This document shows, piece after piece, positions 54,647 through 63,708 of a stretch of DNA of 64,000 bases (position 1 is the first letter of the stretch; every line of letters starts with the position of its first letter). Made by a program: the position numbers and the translations under genes. Origin of the DNA: CAYPIE01 sp964410665 (GTDB lineage Bacteria; Planctomycetota; Planctomycetia; Gemmatales; Gemmataceae); assembly GCA_964410665.1 (NCBI GenBank), contig CAYPIE010000020.1:1-64000 (forward strand), in the 5' to 3' direction. The notes below the pieces were generated by a model that was not told the origin of the DNA, made no database searches, and saw nothing but the letters and a program-made list of their open reading frames with translations.

Positions 54647-55669
54647 TTATTGGGCTGCCCCGCTCGCGATCGATCGCAGTTCTGCTTGCAAGGCCCGAGC
54701 TGCCTGGAATGACGCGAATGCGGTGCCAGAGTCTTGCAAGCCTAGCCCGCACGTTGCGGTCACAACACTCTGCTGGGCTACCTGGGGCAAGTTTCCTAGA
54801 AAACTGGCCACGGAGAGCCAGCGACGATGGAGTTTATCGACCGAATACCCCTCAGGCGGTCGCTGGGTCGGCACGAGGCCAAGGCCGACATAGCCGCCTG
54901 CCCGAAACCACGCCTGCAAGGCTGGATCCTGTCCCTCGACCAGTGACTGGTGCGCGTCCCACGACAAATAATCGAGATCAAGGTGCTGGACCAGCCCGGA
55001 GGGCAGGGGGGTGCAACAGTGAACCCCGACCCAAGCTCCGTGTTGACGTACCGATCGTGTCACTTGGCGTAGGCCGGTCATCGCCACCTCCGCCTGGGAG
55101 TTCTGAACGCTCCCAAGGCGATTCAGCAGGCCCAGGACTGGCTCGTCCAGGACCAACAGGACTGGCAAGCCGCTCTGCTCCAGTCGATGGATTTGCCAGG
55201 CGGCCAGTCGGGCGATGTAGCTGGCCACCTTGAAGTAGAAAGGCGTCGCCAACAGCGGGACATCCTCATCAAACAAGTAACTGGCCAGCGTAATCGGTCC
55301 TTCCAACTGTCCCTTGACGGCGACTGCCTGGGGCAGCTGCCCATCTCTGAGGGCACGCTCAAAGGCAAAAAAGCCCGCGGCATGGTCCTGGAGCAAGCTC
55401 GGAGCCTGATCAAGCCGGTCAGCGAAGGCGCTACGCCTTCCCGTAGCGATTCGAAACCCGAACGGTGGCTGCGTTTCGATCAGGTCTCGGCACCAACCCA
55501 GCGCCTGGGTCACCATCCATTCACGCTGTGAACGCTTGGGCAGCTGTGGCCAGAACGGTAACTCCGGCGTGTGGGCGGCCACGAAGTCGACTGCCGACTG
55601 GGCGTCGGTATGGGGCAAACTGCCGACCCCGGTGACGCACCCTGGGGGCAGGGTCATAGCCGGTTGCAT
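54647..55669 (-). CDS. MetE/UROD-like superfamily protein
   Basis: 340 residues. CVTGVGSLPHTDAQSAVDFVAAHTPELPFWPQLPKRSQREWMVTQ at the start, then VKGQLEGPITLASYLFDEDVPLL, VLLVLDEPVLGLLNRLGSV and WVGVHCCTPL (histidine and cysteine as potential zinc ligands). This is the UROD/cobalamin-independent methionine synthase (MetE C-terminal-like) fold. Likely transfers a methyl group to a thiol or acts in related C1 metabolism; not proven. ATG 55669 has GAGG upstream; a frame to 55711 lacks it. Confidence 0.82.
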   Translation of the reverse strand: MQPAMTLPPGCVTGVGSLPHTDAQSAVDFVAAHTPELPFWPQLPKRSQREWMVTQALGWCRDLIETQPPFGFRIATGRRSAFADRLDQAPSLLQDHAAGFFAFERALRDGQLPQAVAVKGQLEGPITLASYLFDEDVPLLATPFYFKVASYIARLAAWQIHRLEQSGLPVLLVLDEPVLGLLNRLGSVQNSQAEVAMTGLRQVTRSVRQHGAWVGVHCCTPLPSGLVQHLDLDYLSWDAHQSLVEGQDPALQAWFRAGGYVGLGLVPTQRPPEGYSVDKLHRRWLSVASFLGNLPQVAQQSVVTATCGLGLQDSGTAFASFQAARALQAELRSIASGAAQ

Positions 55670-55858
55670 GGTTGCCTCACTTGGCTGAAGCCGGAGTCCC
55701 GGTTTTTCCAATGGATGTCGGGGTAGGCGATGGGAACCGCTTCGACTGACTCACTTTAGTCTCGCCCTTCGTATAAGAACAGGAGATTTCCGAATCCTTT
55801 CGCCCATGGGCGGATCTGAATCTGATCGTCGTTACTCAACCCGCACGGAGAAACTCGG

Positions 55859-56341
55859 ATGTTCGACGCTGCCTGCCGTGTCTACGCGCTAATGCTCGGC
55901 TATGCCGAACGCCTAGTCGCCGATGTGAAGGAAGAACAGTTCACCTTGCAGCCGTCGCCGCGCATGAATCCGCCGGAATGGATTTTGGGCCATTTGGCGG
56001 TGTGTACCGATTACGCAGCGGAGATTGCCGGGTTGCCTTATGTATGCTCAGAGACTTATCATCAGAACTACGGGCCCAATTCCGAGGCAGGGATTCGTCA
56101 AGGTGCCGTACCGAGCAAAGAAGAGTTGCTCAGCCGGCTCCGGGACGGGCATGGCCGCGTTGTCGAGGCCGTCCCCACGCTCGATCCGACCCGGCTTGAG
56201 CGACCCAATCCAGTTTCCTTTTTGCGGCCGAGTCTGCCAAAGGTCGGGGACTTGCTGATGCACTTGTTGACTTCTCACGAGGGTGTCCACCTGGGCCAAC
56301 TCTCCGCCTGGCGTCGGGCGGTGGGACTTCCCCCTGTCTAA
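55859..56341 (+). CDS. DinB-like metal-binding four-helix protein
   Basis: 160 residues. The helical pattern with three histidines fits the DinB/YfiT fold: GHLAVCTDYAAEIAG, and HEGVHLGQLSAWRRAVGLPP (HxxxH-type site near the end), as in bacillithiol/mycothiol-dependent or damage-inducible DinB proteins. No thiol-transferase partner identified. Followed by the VWA gene 17 bases later on the same strand. Confidence 0.8.
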   Translation: MFDAACRVYALMLGYAERLVADVKEEQFTLQPSPRMNPPEWILGHLAVCTDYAAEIAGLPYVCSETYHQNYGPNSEAGIRQGAVPSKEELLSRLRDGHGRVVEAVPTLDPTRLERPNPVSFLRPSLPKVGDLLMHLLTSHEGVHLGQLSAWRRAVGLPPV

Positions 56342-56358
56342 GGTCGTGAACTGTCGGC

Positions 56359-57411
56359 ATGGAGTTTACCCAGCTACCCGCTTTATCCTTATTGTCGCTG
56401 GTGCCAATCTGGTTTTATCTGCGGCACAGGCATCGCCAGCGGGCGACCCACTACTCAAGTTTGGCCTTGCTTCCAACTCTGACGACTCCTCGTCAGCGGT
56501 TGGCCGTCTGGTGGCCGGCCAGCTGGCGTACCCTCGTCTTACTGCTTATCATCCTCGCCTTGGCAGGCCCGCGCGTGCCCGATCGGCGGAGTGGCATTCG
56601 ATTGCCTACGGAGGGAATTGCAATCAGTCTCGTACTCGATACATCGAGCAGCATGGCCACCCGGGACTTCTACTGGCGTTCCGGGGAGTCACCGATTTCC
56701 CGGCTGGAGGCCGCCAAGCGGGTACTGCGTCTGTTCATTGAGGGAGGGACCGGACCGGCTGGGAACGAGTTCGCTGGCCGACCGACCGATTTGTTGGGCC
56801 TGGTCACCTTCGCGGTCTGGCCCGAGGCAATCTGCCCGTTGACCTTGAGCCATTCGGTGCTACTGAACCTACTCGAAACGCAACAACCGGCCCGAGGTCT
56901 CAACGAGGGGACCAATGTCGGCGATGCGATCGCTCTGGGCGTCCAACAACTTGAGAGTGCTGGTCAGCGACGCAAAGTGCTGATTTTACTCTCTGATGGT
57001 GAGCATAACTTTGATCTGCAAGAACCCCGCAAACCTTTTAAACCCCGGCAGGCCGCTCAACTGGCCGCAGCACGCGGCATCACGATCTACGCCGTGGACC
57101 CCGGTGGAGAGCCACGGCCAGCCAAGGACCCCGACGACTCCGCCGGCCAAGATGCCTATCAACAACGTCTTGCTGGGAGGCAAACCCTTCAATCCATCGT
57201 CAACCTAACGGGTGGGCAGATGTTTGTGGCTAACGATGCCGCAAGCCTGGTCGAGGTGTACAAGGCGATCGATGCCATGGAACGTGAGGAGATACTGAGC
57301 TATCGCTATCGCCGCTACCACGATTGGACTCCGTGGCTAGGGCTGGCTGCGCTGCTGGCTTTTGCACTTGGCCTTGGGCTTGAGCGGTCTTGGTTGCGGA
57401 CCTTGCCGTAG
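56359..57411 (+). CDS. BatA-like membrane protein with von Willebrand A domain
   Basis: 350 residues. Two membrane segments at the N-terminus (~8-22 and ~55-75, TLVLLLIILALAGPRVPDRRSGI), a VWA domain with MIDAS LVLDTSSSMA (DxSxS), KVLILLSDGEHNFD, AVDPGGE, and a C-terminal membrane segment ~322-345 (WTPWLGLAALLAFALGLGLE). This is BatA topology. Bat proteins are linked to the MoxR system; no moxR or batB is beside it. Downstream of the DinB-like gene. Confidence 0.87.
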   Translation: MEFTQLPALSLLSLVPIWFYLRHRHRQRATHYSSLALLPTLTTPRQRLAVWWPASWRTLVLLLIILALAGPRVPDRRSGIRLPTEGIAISLVLDTSSSMATRDFYWRSGESPISRLEAAKRVLRLFIEGGTGPAGNEFAGRPTDLLGLVTFAVWPEAICPLTLSHSVLLNLLETQQPARGLNEGTNVGDAIALGVQQLESAGQRRKVLILLSDGEHNFDLQEPRKPFKPRQAAQLAAARGITIYAVDPGGEPRPAKDPDDSAGQDAYQQRLAGRQTLQSIVNLTGGQMFVANDAASLVEVYKAIDAMEREEILSYRYRRYHDWTPWLGLAALLAFALGLGLERSWLRTLP

Positions 57412-57554
57412 CAGATCAGCTGCGTCGGAGTCGCTGTCGGCTGGAATGCCTGGAGTCCTTGAGGGCGTCAAAGTGACCCAGCGTGCCAGCAGGTGAGCAC
57501 GCAGGTGCGTGGAGGGTAGGTGCCGGGTGCCATTTCCGAGCGGTGCGTGTGAAC
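57412..57554. other. Short non-coding flank with left direct repeat of element copy B
   Basis: No gene. GTGTGAAC at 57547-57554 immediately precedes the element and recurs at 57874-57881. Confidence 0.6.
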
Positions 57555-57873
57555 CCAAAGGTGTTCGGCACGATGATTGCCATGGTCCGGGTGGCACGCT
57601 CGGGGACTGCGACGGGCGTGGCAAACGCTTGGTGCGTGGGAGGCATGGCAATGCCCGGGTTGGGGAGCATGCCCTGCGTCGCTTCCGTACGGAGTCCGGG
57701 GGTGGGCGGGAACGCCTTCGCCGGTGCAGGGGGAACACCCGGAGGTGGCCAATGCCTGGGCGTTTCTCAGGCCCGTCGCAGTCCCCGAGCGTGCCACCCA
57801 GCCAGCACTCCTCCGTGGCCGCTGAAAAGCGCGGAGAATTTCCACCAGCAATCATCGTGCCGAACACCTTTGG
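57555..57873 (-). mobile_element. MITE-like element, copy B (319 bp, no gene)
   Basis: Both ends carry CCAAAGGTGTTCGGCACGAT (inverse orientation to each other; 25 bp perfect). Flanking 8-bp direct repeats GTGTGAAC at 57547-57554 and 57874-57881 differ from those of copy A, as expected for independent transposition. A 29-base perfect inner inverted repeat starts GGGTGGCACGCTCGGGGACT. One arm has an extra ~45-base stretch before the inner repeat, as in copy A (CTTCTCCGCGCTTTTCAACG-like). The minus strand aligns to copy A. Chance open frames cover it in several readings, none with a recognised protein. Confidence 0.85.
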
Positions 57874-57881
57874 GTGTGAAC

Positions 57882-58078
57882 CCACCGAGCCGAGACGTTC
57901 TATGAACCCGGGGCTGATTGGCAGTGCATGAGCCCAAGGCGGGATCCAGCGCAACCTCGGCGGTTTCACACCCGCCGCTTGCAGGACGGCGCTCGGTTCA
58001 AATAGGACCCCCGGCGCAAACTCCGGGCTTGGTGAGCATGTAGGGTAGGTGCTTCGTCACGATCATCGACGAGCCTGC
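57882..58078. other. Non-coding flank between element copy B and the FGGY kinase gene
   Basis: About 200 bases with no gene, no clear terminator. It includes CCACCGAGCCGAG, inverse of the bases preceding copy A. Confidence 0.4.
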
Positions 58079-59626
58079 CTAGCTCGGCCGGCCCGTTTGC
58101 ACCCAGCGGGCAAATTGTTCGACGCCCTGGATATAGGTACCTACCCAGTCAGCTACCGGCTGCACCGGCTCACGGTAGCGGACCAGGATCGCGACTGCAT
58201 CGGCCACGCCGAAGGGTTCGGCAATGCCTTGCTGGCGGCGGCGATAGGTTTCCAAGGCAGCCAACGCCGTCACGGCAGCACCGAGGGCGGGTCCTTCAGT
58301 CGATTCCAGTCGTTCCAGGGGGCGGTCCAGGGTACTGGCTAGGATCGAGCACATCAAGTCACTACGGGCGATCCCGCCGGAGACGGTGAGCTGCCGAATG
58401 GACTGACCGGCGGCGGCGTGCTCGCGGACCCCTAGAGCAATCAAGTAGGCCAGAGCTTCCAGAGCCGCGCGGTAGCGGACTCCTTCATCGGTTGGTTCTT
58501 CCGGATACCAGTGCAGCCGAGGGTGCTGGATTCCCAGAGATGGTTCGGAGAGCACGAAGGGCAGTACCCGGATACCATGACAACCAGGCGGGACCTTGCT
58601 CGCTTTGCGCTCAAGTTCATCCCATTCCGGGTGGGTGCCGAGCAGATGATCAAGGAATTGAGCACCGTTACTGTAACAACGCATCCAGAGATAAGGGCCC
58701 CAGTTGAGCCGCATCGCGTCCAACTCACCCGATTGGGGCAGCTGATCCGAGGAGGAGTTGACCACTGCCGAGTTGCCCAGGATGATCGCGACATGGCCCG
58801 GTTCAACCGCGCCGCCGCCGACCAGGCCGGCGGCCTGGTCATCGGAGGTTGGGAAGATCCACGGCCGACGTTCCAGGCTAATGCCCGCCTCCATTGCCAG
58901 GGCTTCACTGATCTGTCCCACCGGCTCCGCCATGTCCAACGTGATCTCTGGTAAGTTGCGCCAGGCCAACTCCCGGTGTTCGGGTTTTTCCAGGCAATTG
59001 AGCATCTCCTGGACAAACTCCTGCGTGCGTAGATCGAGGATCCCGCTGGAGGCCGCGGAAGAGACACTGATCGTGTCGAAACGCCCGGTCAAGTAGCCCG
59101 CAGCGAGAGCGCCATGGGGGAGGATACGGGAGGTCTGACGCCACTTGCCTGGCGACAGAGTCTTCTCGTCCTTGACCAGATGAGTCAGTGCGTAGCGGAT
59201 GGCCCATGGTCCACCGGTCAAGCGGCGCGCGACCTCCGATCCGCCCAGACGTTCTAGGCCCTCGGCGTGGTACTGGGCCAGGGTCTGGTCGTTCCAACAG
59301 ATGGCGCGACGAACCTGATTGCCATGGGCATCGATGCGACCGGAGGTGTGGTGGGTCGCCGAGATTCCTCCCGCCACCCAACGGTCCAGTTCCCCGGCCG
59401 AGGTCAACTCGGCGGTTAAGGCACGGACGGTGGCCCGTGCTTGCCCTTCGAGTTGCATCAGGTTGAGCTCGCGGACGCCCCCATCGGTCCAGAGGTCCGT
59501 CGGTAGCCGCACCTCCGCGACGACATGGCCACTTAAGTCAAAGGCCAAGGCCTTGACGCCGCCGGTGCTAAAGTCCCAGCCGACCAGAAGACTCTCTTCG
59601 CCGACGCATCGAAGCGACTCACTCAC
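58079..59626 (-). CDS. FGGY family carbohydrate kinase (xylulokinase-like)
   Basis: 515 residues. LLVGWDFSTGGVKALAFDL is the N-terminal ATP-site motif; RRAICWNDQT and DDQAAGLVGGGAVEPGHVAIILGNSAVV contain the catalytic-aspartate segment (FGGY signature 1); QLTVSGGIARSDLMCSILASTLDRPLERLESTEGPALGAAVTAL is signature 2. It phosphorylates a sugar, most like xylulose, with ATP. Start: GTG 59626 is chosen as GAGGG precedes it; an open frame to a TTG at 59710 would add 28 unlike residues. Single minus-strand gene. Confidence 0.88.
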   Translation of the reverse strand: MSESLRCVGEESLLVGWDFSTGGVKALAFDLSGHVVAEVRLPTDLWTDGGVRELNLMQLEGQARATVRALTAELTSAGELDRWVAGGISATHHTSGRIDAHGNQVRRAICWNDQTLAQYHAEGLERLGGSEVARRLTGGPWAIRYALTHLVKDEKTLSPGKWRQTSRILPHGALAAGYLTGRFDTISVSSAASSGILDLRTQEFVQEMLNCLEKPEHRELAWRNLPEITLDMAEPVGQISEALAMEAGISLERRPWIFPTSDDQAAGLVGGGAVEPGHVAIILGNSAVVNSSSDQLPQSGELDAMRLNWGPYLWMRCYSNGAQFLDHLLGTHPEWDELERKASKVPPGCHGIRVLPFVLSEPSLGIQHPRLHWYPEEPTDEGVRYRAALEALAYLIALGVREHAAAGQSIRQLTVSGGIARSDLMCSILASTLDRPLERLESTEGPALGAAVTALAALETYRRRQQGIAEPFGVADAVAILVRYREPVQPVADWVGTYIQGVEQFARWVQTGRPS

Positions 59627-59968
59627 AGCGTATGCCCTCGTGGGGACCCGTACTTGGCGCTGCTCAAGAACGCCTGATTTGCTTGTAGCACGTCCGCGGA
59701 ATGGGCTCAATGGATCCGGCTGGGAAAGATCCGCAAAATCCGCGAAGACGAGCGGACCGATGGCAAATCAAATATTTGTGAAAATTCAAATGTATTTGTT
59801 TAGCCGTTTGCGAATTCCCCGCCCAACCATGCGGCTTCGGGAAAAACTTGACGGGATGATTGACGCTAAGCCCAGACGTTATAGCTTACGCCGAAATGCA
59901 TCGAGGAGCTGGCTCGGTCACGCTGCGAACCGAGTGGTCCCCTTGCCCAAGTCCCGAGGAGGTTATGC
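59627..59968. other. Divergent intergenic region before DUF1559 array
   Basis: 342 bases. An AT-rich patch (59764-59805, AAATATTTGTGAAAATTCAA-like) stands out and could hold promoters for the kinase or for the DUF1559 gene. GAGGAGG right before 59969 is the ribosome site. Confidence 0.4.
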
Positions 59969-61066
59969 ATGTGCCTGCGACGTCGCTTTGCCTTTACCCT
60001 GATCGAGCTGTTGGTGGTGATCGCGATCATCGCCATCCTGATCGGCTTGTTGTTGCCGGCCGTGCAGAAGGTACGCGATGCCGCCGCGAGGCTTCAGTGC
60101 ATCAACAACCTCAAGCAGTTCGGTCTGGCGCTGCATCAGCACCACGACGTCTACCAGCGGTTCCCCGCCGCTCTGCAGGTCGGCATGACCTGGAGGCCCG
60201 ACGGCTACCCGGTGTACCGCCGCGAGCAGCCCCCTGGCGGAGTGCTGCCGACGGTGATGCACCAGGGCTCGCCGTTCCCGGCGGAGGGGCCGTACTGGGG
60301 CTGGACCATGCGGATCGCCCCGTTCATCGACCTCGGCAACGTGTACGACCAGGTCGACTTCGGCGCCGGCTGGGACGCTTGGCCGTGGTGGGGGCATTAC
60401 CTGTCGGGCCAGCCTCAGACCCCGGAGAACCTCGTCAATGCCGTGACCGCCAAGATCTTCCAGTGCCCGGCCGATGGGCGTTCCCAGCTGCTCTGGACCG
60501 GTAACAGTTCCAGTACGGGTACGCCGGTTGCTGCCGCGCTGACCTCGTACCTTGGTGTCAGCGGCCGCGACCAGTTCAAGGAGGCGATCCCTGGCTCGGG
60601 CAACCCCGGCCCCTCCGCCAAGCTACCCGGTCAGGACGGCATGCTGTACGTCAACTCTGGGGTGCAGATGACCTCCATCGCTGACGGCACGTCGAACACG
60701 CTGCTGGTTGGCGAGCGGCCGCCGGCGGAGAACCTATACTACGGCTGGATGTGGGCCGGCTGGGGCGAGCCGCCGTACTTCGGCGCCGCCGACGTGGTGC
60801 TCGGCGTCCGCGAGCGGGCCGAGTCGCCGGCGGCCGCGCCGGACTTCTTCCGGCCCGGCCAGGTGTCCGATCCGAACGATGAGCACCGCTACCACTTCTG
60901 GAGCTTGCACACGGGTGGGGCCAACTGGCTGGTCTCCGATGGTTCGGTTCGCTTCATCACCTACTCGGCGGGCACCCAAAATGTGGCTGTGGTCAACGGA
61001 ATCAACGTGTCCTTGCTCGAGGCCCTGGCCTCGCGCGCGGGTGGCGAGGTCCTCTCGGACCGCTGA
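59969..61066 (+). CDS. DUF1559 pseudopilin-like protein, first copy of tandem array B
   Basis: 365 residues. Prepilin signal FAFTLIELLVVIAIIAILIG (Ala-Phe cleavage site in place of Gly-Phe), LLPAVQKVRDAAARLQCINN, and C-terminal HTGGANWLVSDGSVRFITYS. Strong GAGGAGG ribosome site. It is very similar to the next copy (shared TSYxGVSGRDQF, GQDGMLYVNSGV, ADVVLGVRERA). No lipoprotein gene directly follows. Confidence 0.93.
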   Translation: MCLRRRFAFTLIELLVVIAIIAILIGLLLPAVQKVRDAAARLQCINNLKQFGLALHQHHDVYQRFPAALQVGMTWRPDGYPVYRREQPPGGVLPTVMHQGSPFPAEGPYWGWTMRIAPFIDLGNVYDQVDFGAGWDAWPWWGHYLSGQPQTPENLVNAVTAKIFQCPADGRSQLLWTGNSSSTGTPVAAALTSYLGVSGRDQFKEAIPGSGNPGPSAKLPGQDGMLYVNSGVQMTSIADGTSNTLLVGERPPAENLYYGWMWAGWGEPPYFGAADVVLGVRERAESPAAAPDFFRPGQVSDPNDEHRYHFWSLHTGGANWLVSDGSVRFITYSAGTQNVAVVNGINVSLLEALASRAGGEVLSDR

Positions 61067-61635
61067 GCAGGTTCATGCGGACCGACAGTCGTCGGCCCTG
61101 TAGATCGCACCACCCCGGTTAGCACAACGACGATGCCGTGGTCGGAGTGTTCCTGATGTTGCCTCCAACCGGTCACATCAGGGCCCTCGTAAGGCCCGGT
61201 TGTCGTCTCGAAAAGATGTCCAGGACTAAGTTTCTTGCTTTAAGTCAAGATCAAACTGCTCAATAAGAAAAGAACTTCAAAAAATAGTTGACTTGAGGCG
61301 GGATGCGAGTAGCGTAGTTAAGTGTGATTAAGCACTAGGTTTCAATTAACTCGCAAACTTTCTTTACTGAAAGCGATCCCGGCTTAATCACCAACAACGA
61401 ATCGGCTATTTCCCTCTCCCAAGCTGATGGTCTTTTCATCAAAAGTTCTTTTGATCGGGGCGTTTATTCGGCGTGCCGTCCCCTCGTGGGCTGCGCGCAT
61501 TTGTTCACACGCCGACACGACCGGCCCAGGGCACGCCGCCTGTGGCATTATGAGTGCGCACAATGAACGATTGAGACAAGCCATCTGGCCGATTCTGGAA
61601 CCCTCTTCATTAATCTTTTGTACTAGGGGATGCAG
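61067..61635. other. Non-coding spacer between DUF1559 array copies, AT-rich
   Basis: 569 bases without a supportable gene. 61210-61390 is AT-rich compared with its surroundings, with a TTGACT box at 61288-61293 but no good -10 box at the usual distance. It probably holds the promoter of the 61636 gene. I see no hairpin with T-run after 61066. Confidence 0.4.
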
Positions 61636-62691
61636 ATGTCTGCCCGTGTTCATCGCCGATCGGCGTTTACGCTGATCGAGCTGTTGGTGGTGATCGCGAT
61701 CATCGCCATCCTGATCGGCCTGCTTTTACCGGCGGTCCAGAAGGTCCGCGCCGCCGCCGCCCGGCTGCAGTGTACCAACAACCTGAAGCAGTTCGGACTG
61801 GCCCTGCACAACTTCCATGATGTCAACAACCGCTTCCCGTCGGCCCACCAACTGGGAAACAGCTGGTACTCCTCGTTTCAGCGTGAAGCCCCTCCCGGCG
61901 GCCTCACCCCAGGCTCGACCTACCCGGCCGAGGGCCCCTTTTGGAGTTGGTCGATGCGGATCGCCCCCTACATCGAGCTCGGCAACGTGTACAACAACGC
62001 TGACCTGCGTGGCGTGGCGGCTGCCTGGCCATGGTGGCAGTACCTCCCCAACCTGCCGGAGACCAACGGCAACGAGGTCAACGCGGTCACTGCCAAGATC
62101 TTCCAGTGCCCGGCCGACGGCCGTTCGGAGCTGCTCTGGACTGACGGCAGCCACTCCGCGGCCCTGACCTCGTACATGGGTGTGAGCGGGCGTGACCAGT
62201 TCAGGGAGTCGATCCCTGGCAGCGGCAACCCCAGCCCCAGTGCCAAGCTGCCTGGGCAAGACGGGATGCTGTATGTGAACTCCGGAGTCAAGATGACCGG
62301 TATTGCCGACGGCGCCAGCAACACATTACTAGTCGGCGAGCGGCCGCCGGCGTTTGACCTGCTCTACGGTTGGATGTGGGCCGGGGCGGGCGATCCCCCT
62401 CACTTTGGTGCCGCCGACGTGGTGCTGGGGGTCCGCGAGCGGGCGCTGATGCCAGGCGCGGAGCCAGATTTCTTCCGTCCGGGTCAACTCCAAGATCCGA
62501 ACGACGAGCACCGTTACCACTTCTGGAGTCTGCACACCGGCGGTGCCAACTGGCTGGTCTCGGATGGCTCGGTCCGCTTCATTACTTATGCGGCCGGCAC
62601 CCAGAACGCCACGGTGGTGAACGGCATCAACGTGTCGCTACTCGAGGCCCTCGCCTCGCGGTCTGGCGGGGAAGTATTCTCGAATCAGTAA
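61636..62691 (+). CDS. DUF1559 pseudopilin-like protein, second copy of tandem array B
   Basis: 351 residues. Prepilin signal SAFTLIELLVVIAIIAILIG; LLPAVQKVRAAAARLQCTNN; C-terminal HTGGANWLVSDGSVRFITYA. Start ATG 61636 has AGGGG; a frame from 61630 adds MQ but with poor spacing. It is followed by the small lipoprotein (62787). Confidence 0.93.
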   Translation: MSARVHRRSAFTLIELLVVIAIIAILIGLLLPAVQKVRAAAARLQCTNNLKQFGLALHNFHDVNNRFPSAHQLGNSWYSSFQREAPPGGLTPGSTYPAEGPFWSWSMRIAPYIELGNVYNNADLRGVAAAWPWWQYLPNLPETNGNEVNAVTAKIFQCPADGRSELLWTDGSHSAALTSYMGVSGRDQFRESIPGSGNPSPSAKLPGQDGMLYVNSGVKMTGIADGASNTLLVGERPPAFDLLYGWMWAGAGDPPHFGAADVVLGVRERALMPGAEPDFFRPGQLQDPNDEHRYHFWSLHTGGANWLVSDGSVRFITYAAGTQNATVVNGINVSLLEALASRSGGEVFSNQ

Positions 62692-62786
62692 GCATTTTGA
62701 CTCGGGATACCTTGCGGTCCCACCAGCTCGCCCCGGTGCGGCTCGTTCGGCTGCAAGGCCCGCTTGCAGCGAAAGGACATCTAGCC

Positions 62787-62960
62787 ATGAAGCATCTCGG
62801 TCGACTGCTTTTGCTCGGGGCACTGATTTTGCCCGGGCTCGGCTGCGACTCCGGGTCTCCAAGTGACAACGAGACCAACCCGGAATTCAAAGTGCCCAAG
62901 GTTCCACCCGGGCGGTCGGGGGGCGGGGCACCGGTGACGAAAGATTCTGGCAATAATTAG
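62787..62960 (+). CDS. Small lipoprotein downstream of DUF1559 gene
   Basis: 57 residues. LLLLGALILPGLGC is a lipoprotein signal with lipobox LGC; the mature part is short and Pro/Gly/Asn-rich (SPSDNETNPEFKVPKVPPGR). AAAGGA lies ten bases before ATG. This gene sits 95 bases after DUF1559 copy 2; small lipoproteins also follow DUF1559 in locus A (30006-30637), but with unrelated mature parts. Function unknown. Confidence 0.75.
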   Translation: MKHLGRLLLLGALILPGLGCDSGSPSDNETNPEFKVPKVPPGRSGGGAPVTKDSGNN

Positions 62961-63708
62961 GTCTGGCGTCCCGTTGATCGATTCCGAAGGGACTGTGCTG
63001 GGCGAAAACCAGAACGGAAACGCTGCCTGAGTAAGAAGCGGTCGTGAGGCTTCGCCCAAGGGTGACGCTCTCACTACCACCTCAACTCCAAGAAGCCGGT
63101 TGTGGTTTTGGATCCGTTTTGCCGACCTGATCGAGAACGGTCACTAGCCTGCTACATCCGAACTACGTGGTAGGGTTCAGGACTTTCCGCTGTACGAATC
63201 GGGCTGCGGTTCATTCCTTCAACGGAATTCGCGTGGCTGGAAATCGAGCATGCCGCTCGTCGAAGAGGCCTCCCACCCGTCGAGTCTGCTAGGCGTCTTT
63301 CCAAGTTTCGAGCGATTGGTCGCGGTCGGAAAGGGCACGCCAACGATCCAACACAATAGGGGTGTAGGTTGTATTCTCACGATCAGGAGAAAAAGTCTGA
63401 GGTTGAGCTGGAAAAAAACTCGGGAAATGTGATTGACTGACCGAACTGACCGTGTACGCTACCAGCAGCGATGGAGTTCAAGAATTGCGGACTCGCTGCA
63501 ATGCTTGGGGTAAGATAACCATCGCAAACTTGTCGAACCAATTCCTCTCCCGAGTTGGTGTTACAAAACCGGCTTACCACGACCACGCGATACAATCGAC
63601 GCAACTGCTCGCTTGTTGAGGAAGGTAAGGCGCGAACGAAGTACCACACCAATTTGGATACAGATCGCCTGGTTGGTTGGCAGCAGACTGGTTGTTGAGG
63701 GCATACCC
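62961..63708. other. 748-base spacer with possible decayed gene fragment
   Basis: No full gene. 63174-63359 (plus) is open between two stops and reads a plausible, Arg-rich peptide (STEFAWLEIEHAARRRGLPP...RRLSKFRAIGRG) without start or known family, perhaps a remnant of a longer gene. The rest has a GAGGG ribosome site before 63709. I see no terminator or repeat. Confidence 0.4.

Noticed and set aside
61288..61316. Promoter TTGACT at 61288
   Set aside because: No acceptable -10 box at 16-18 bases; kept only as a remark on the spacer.
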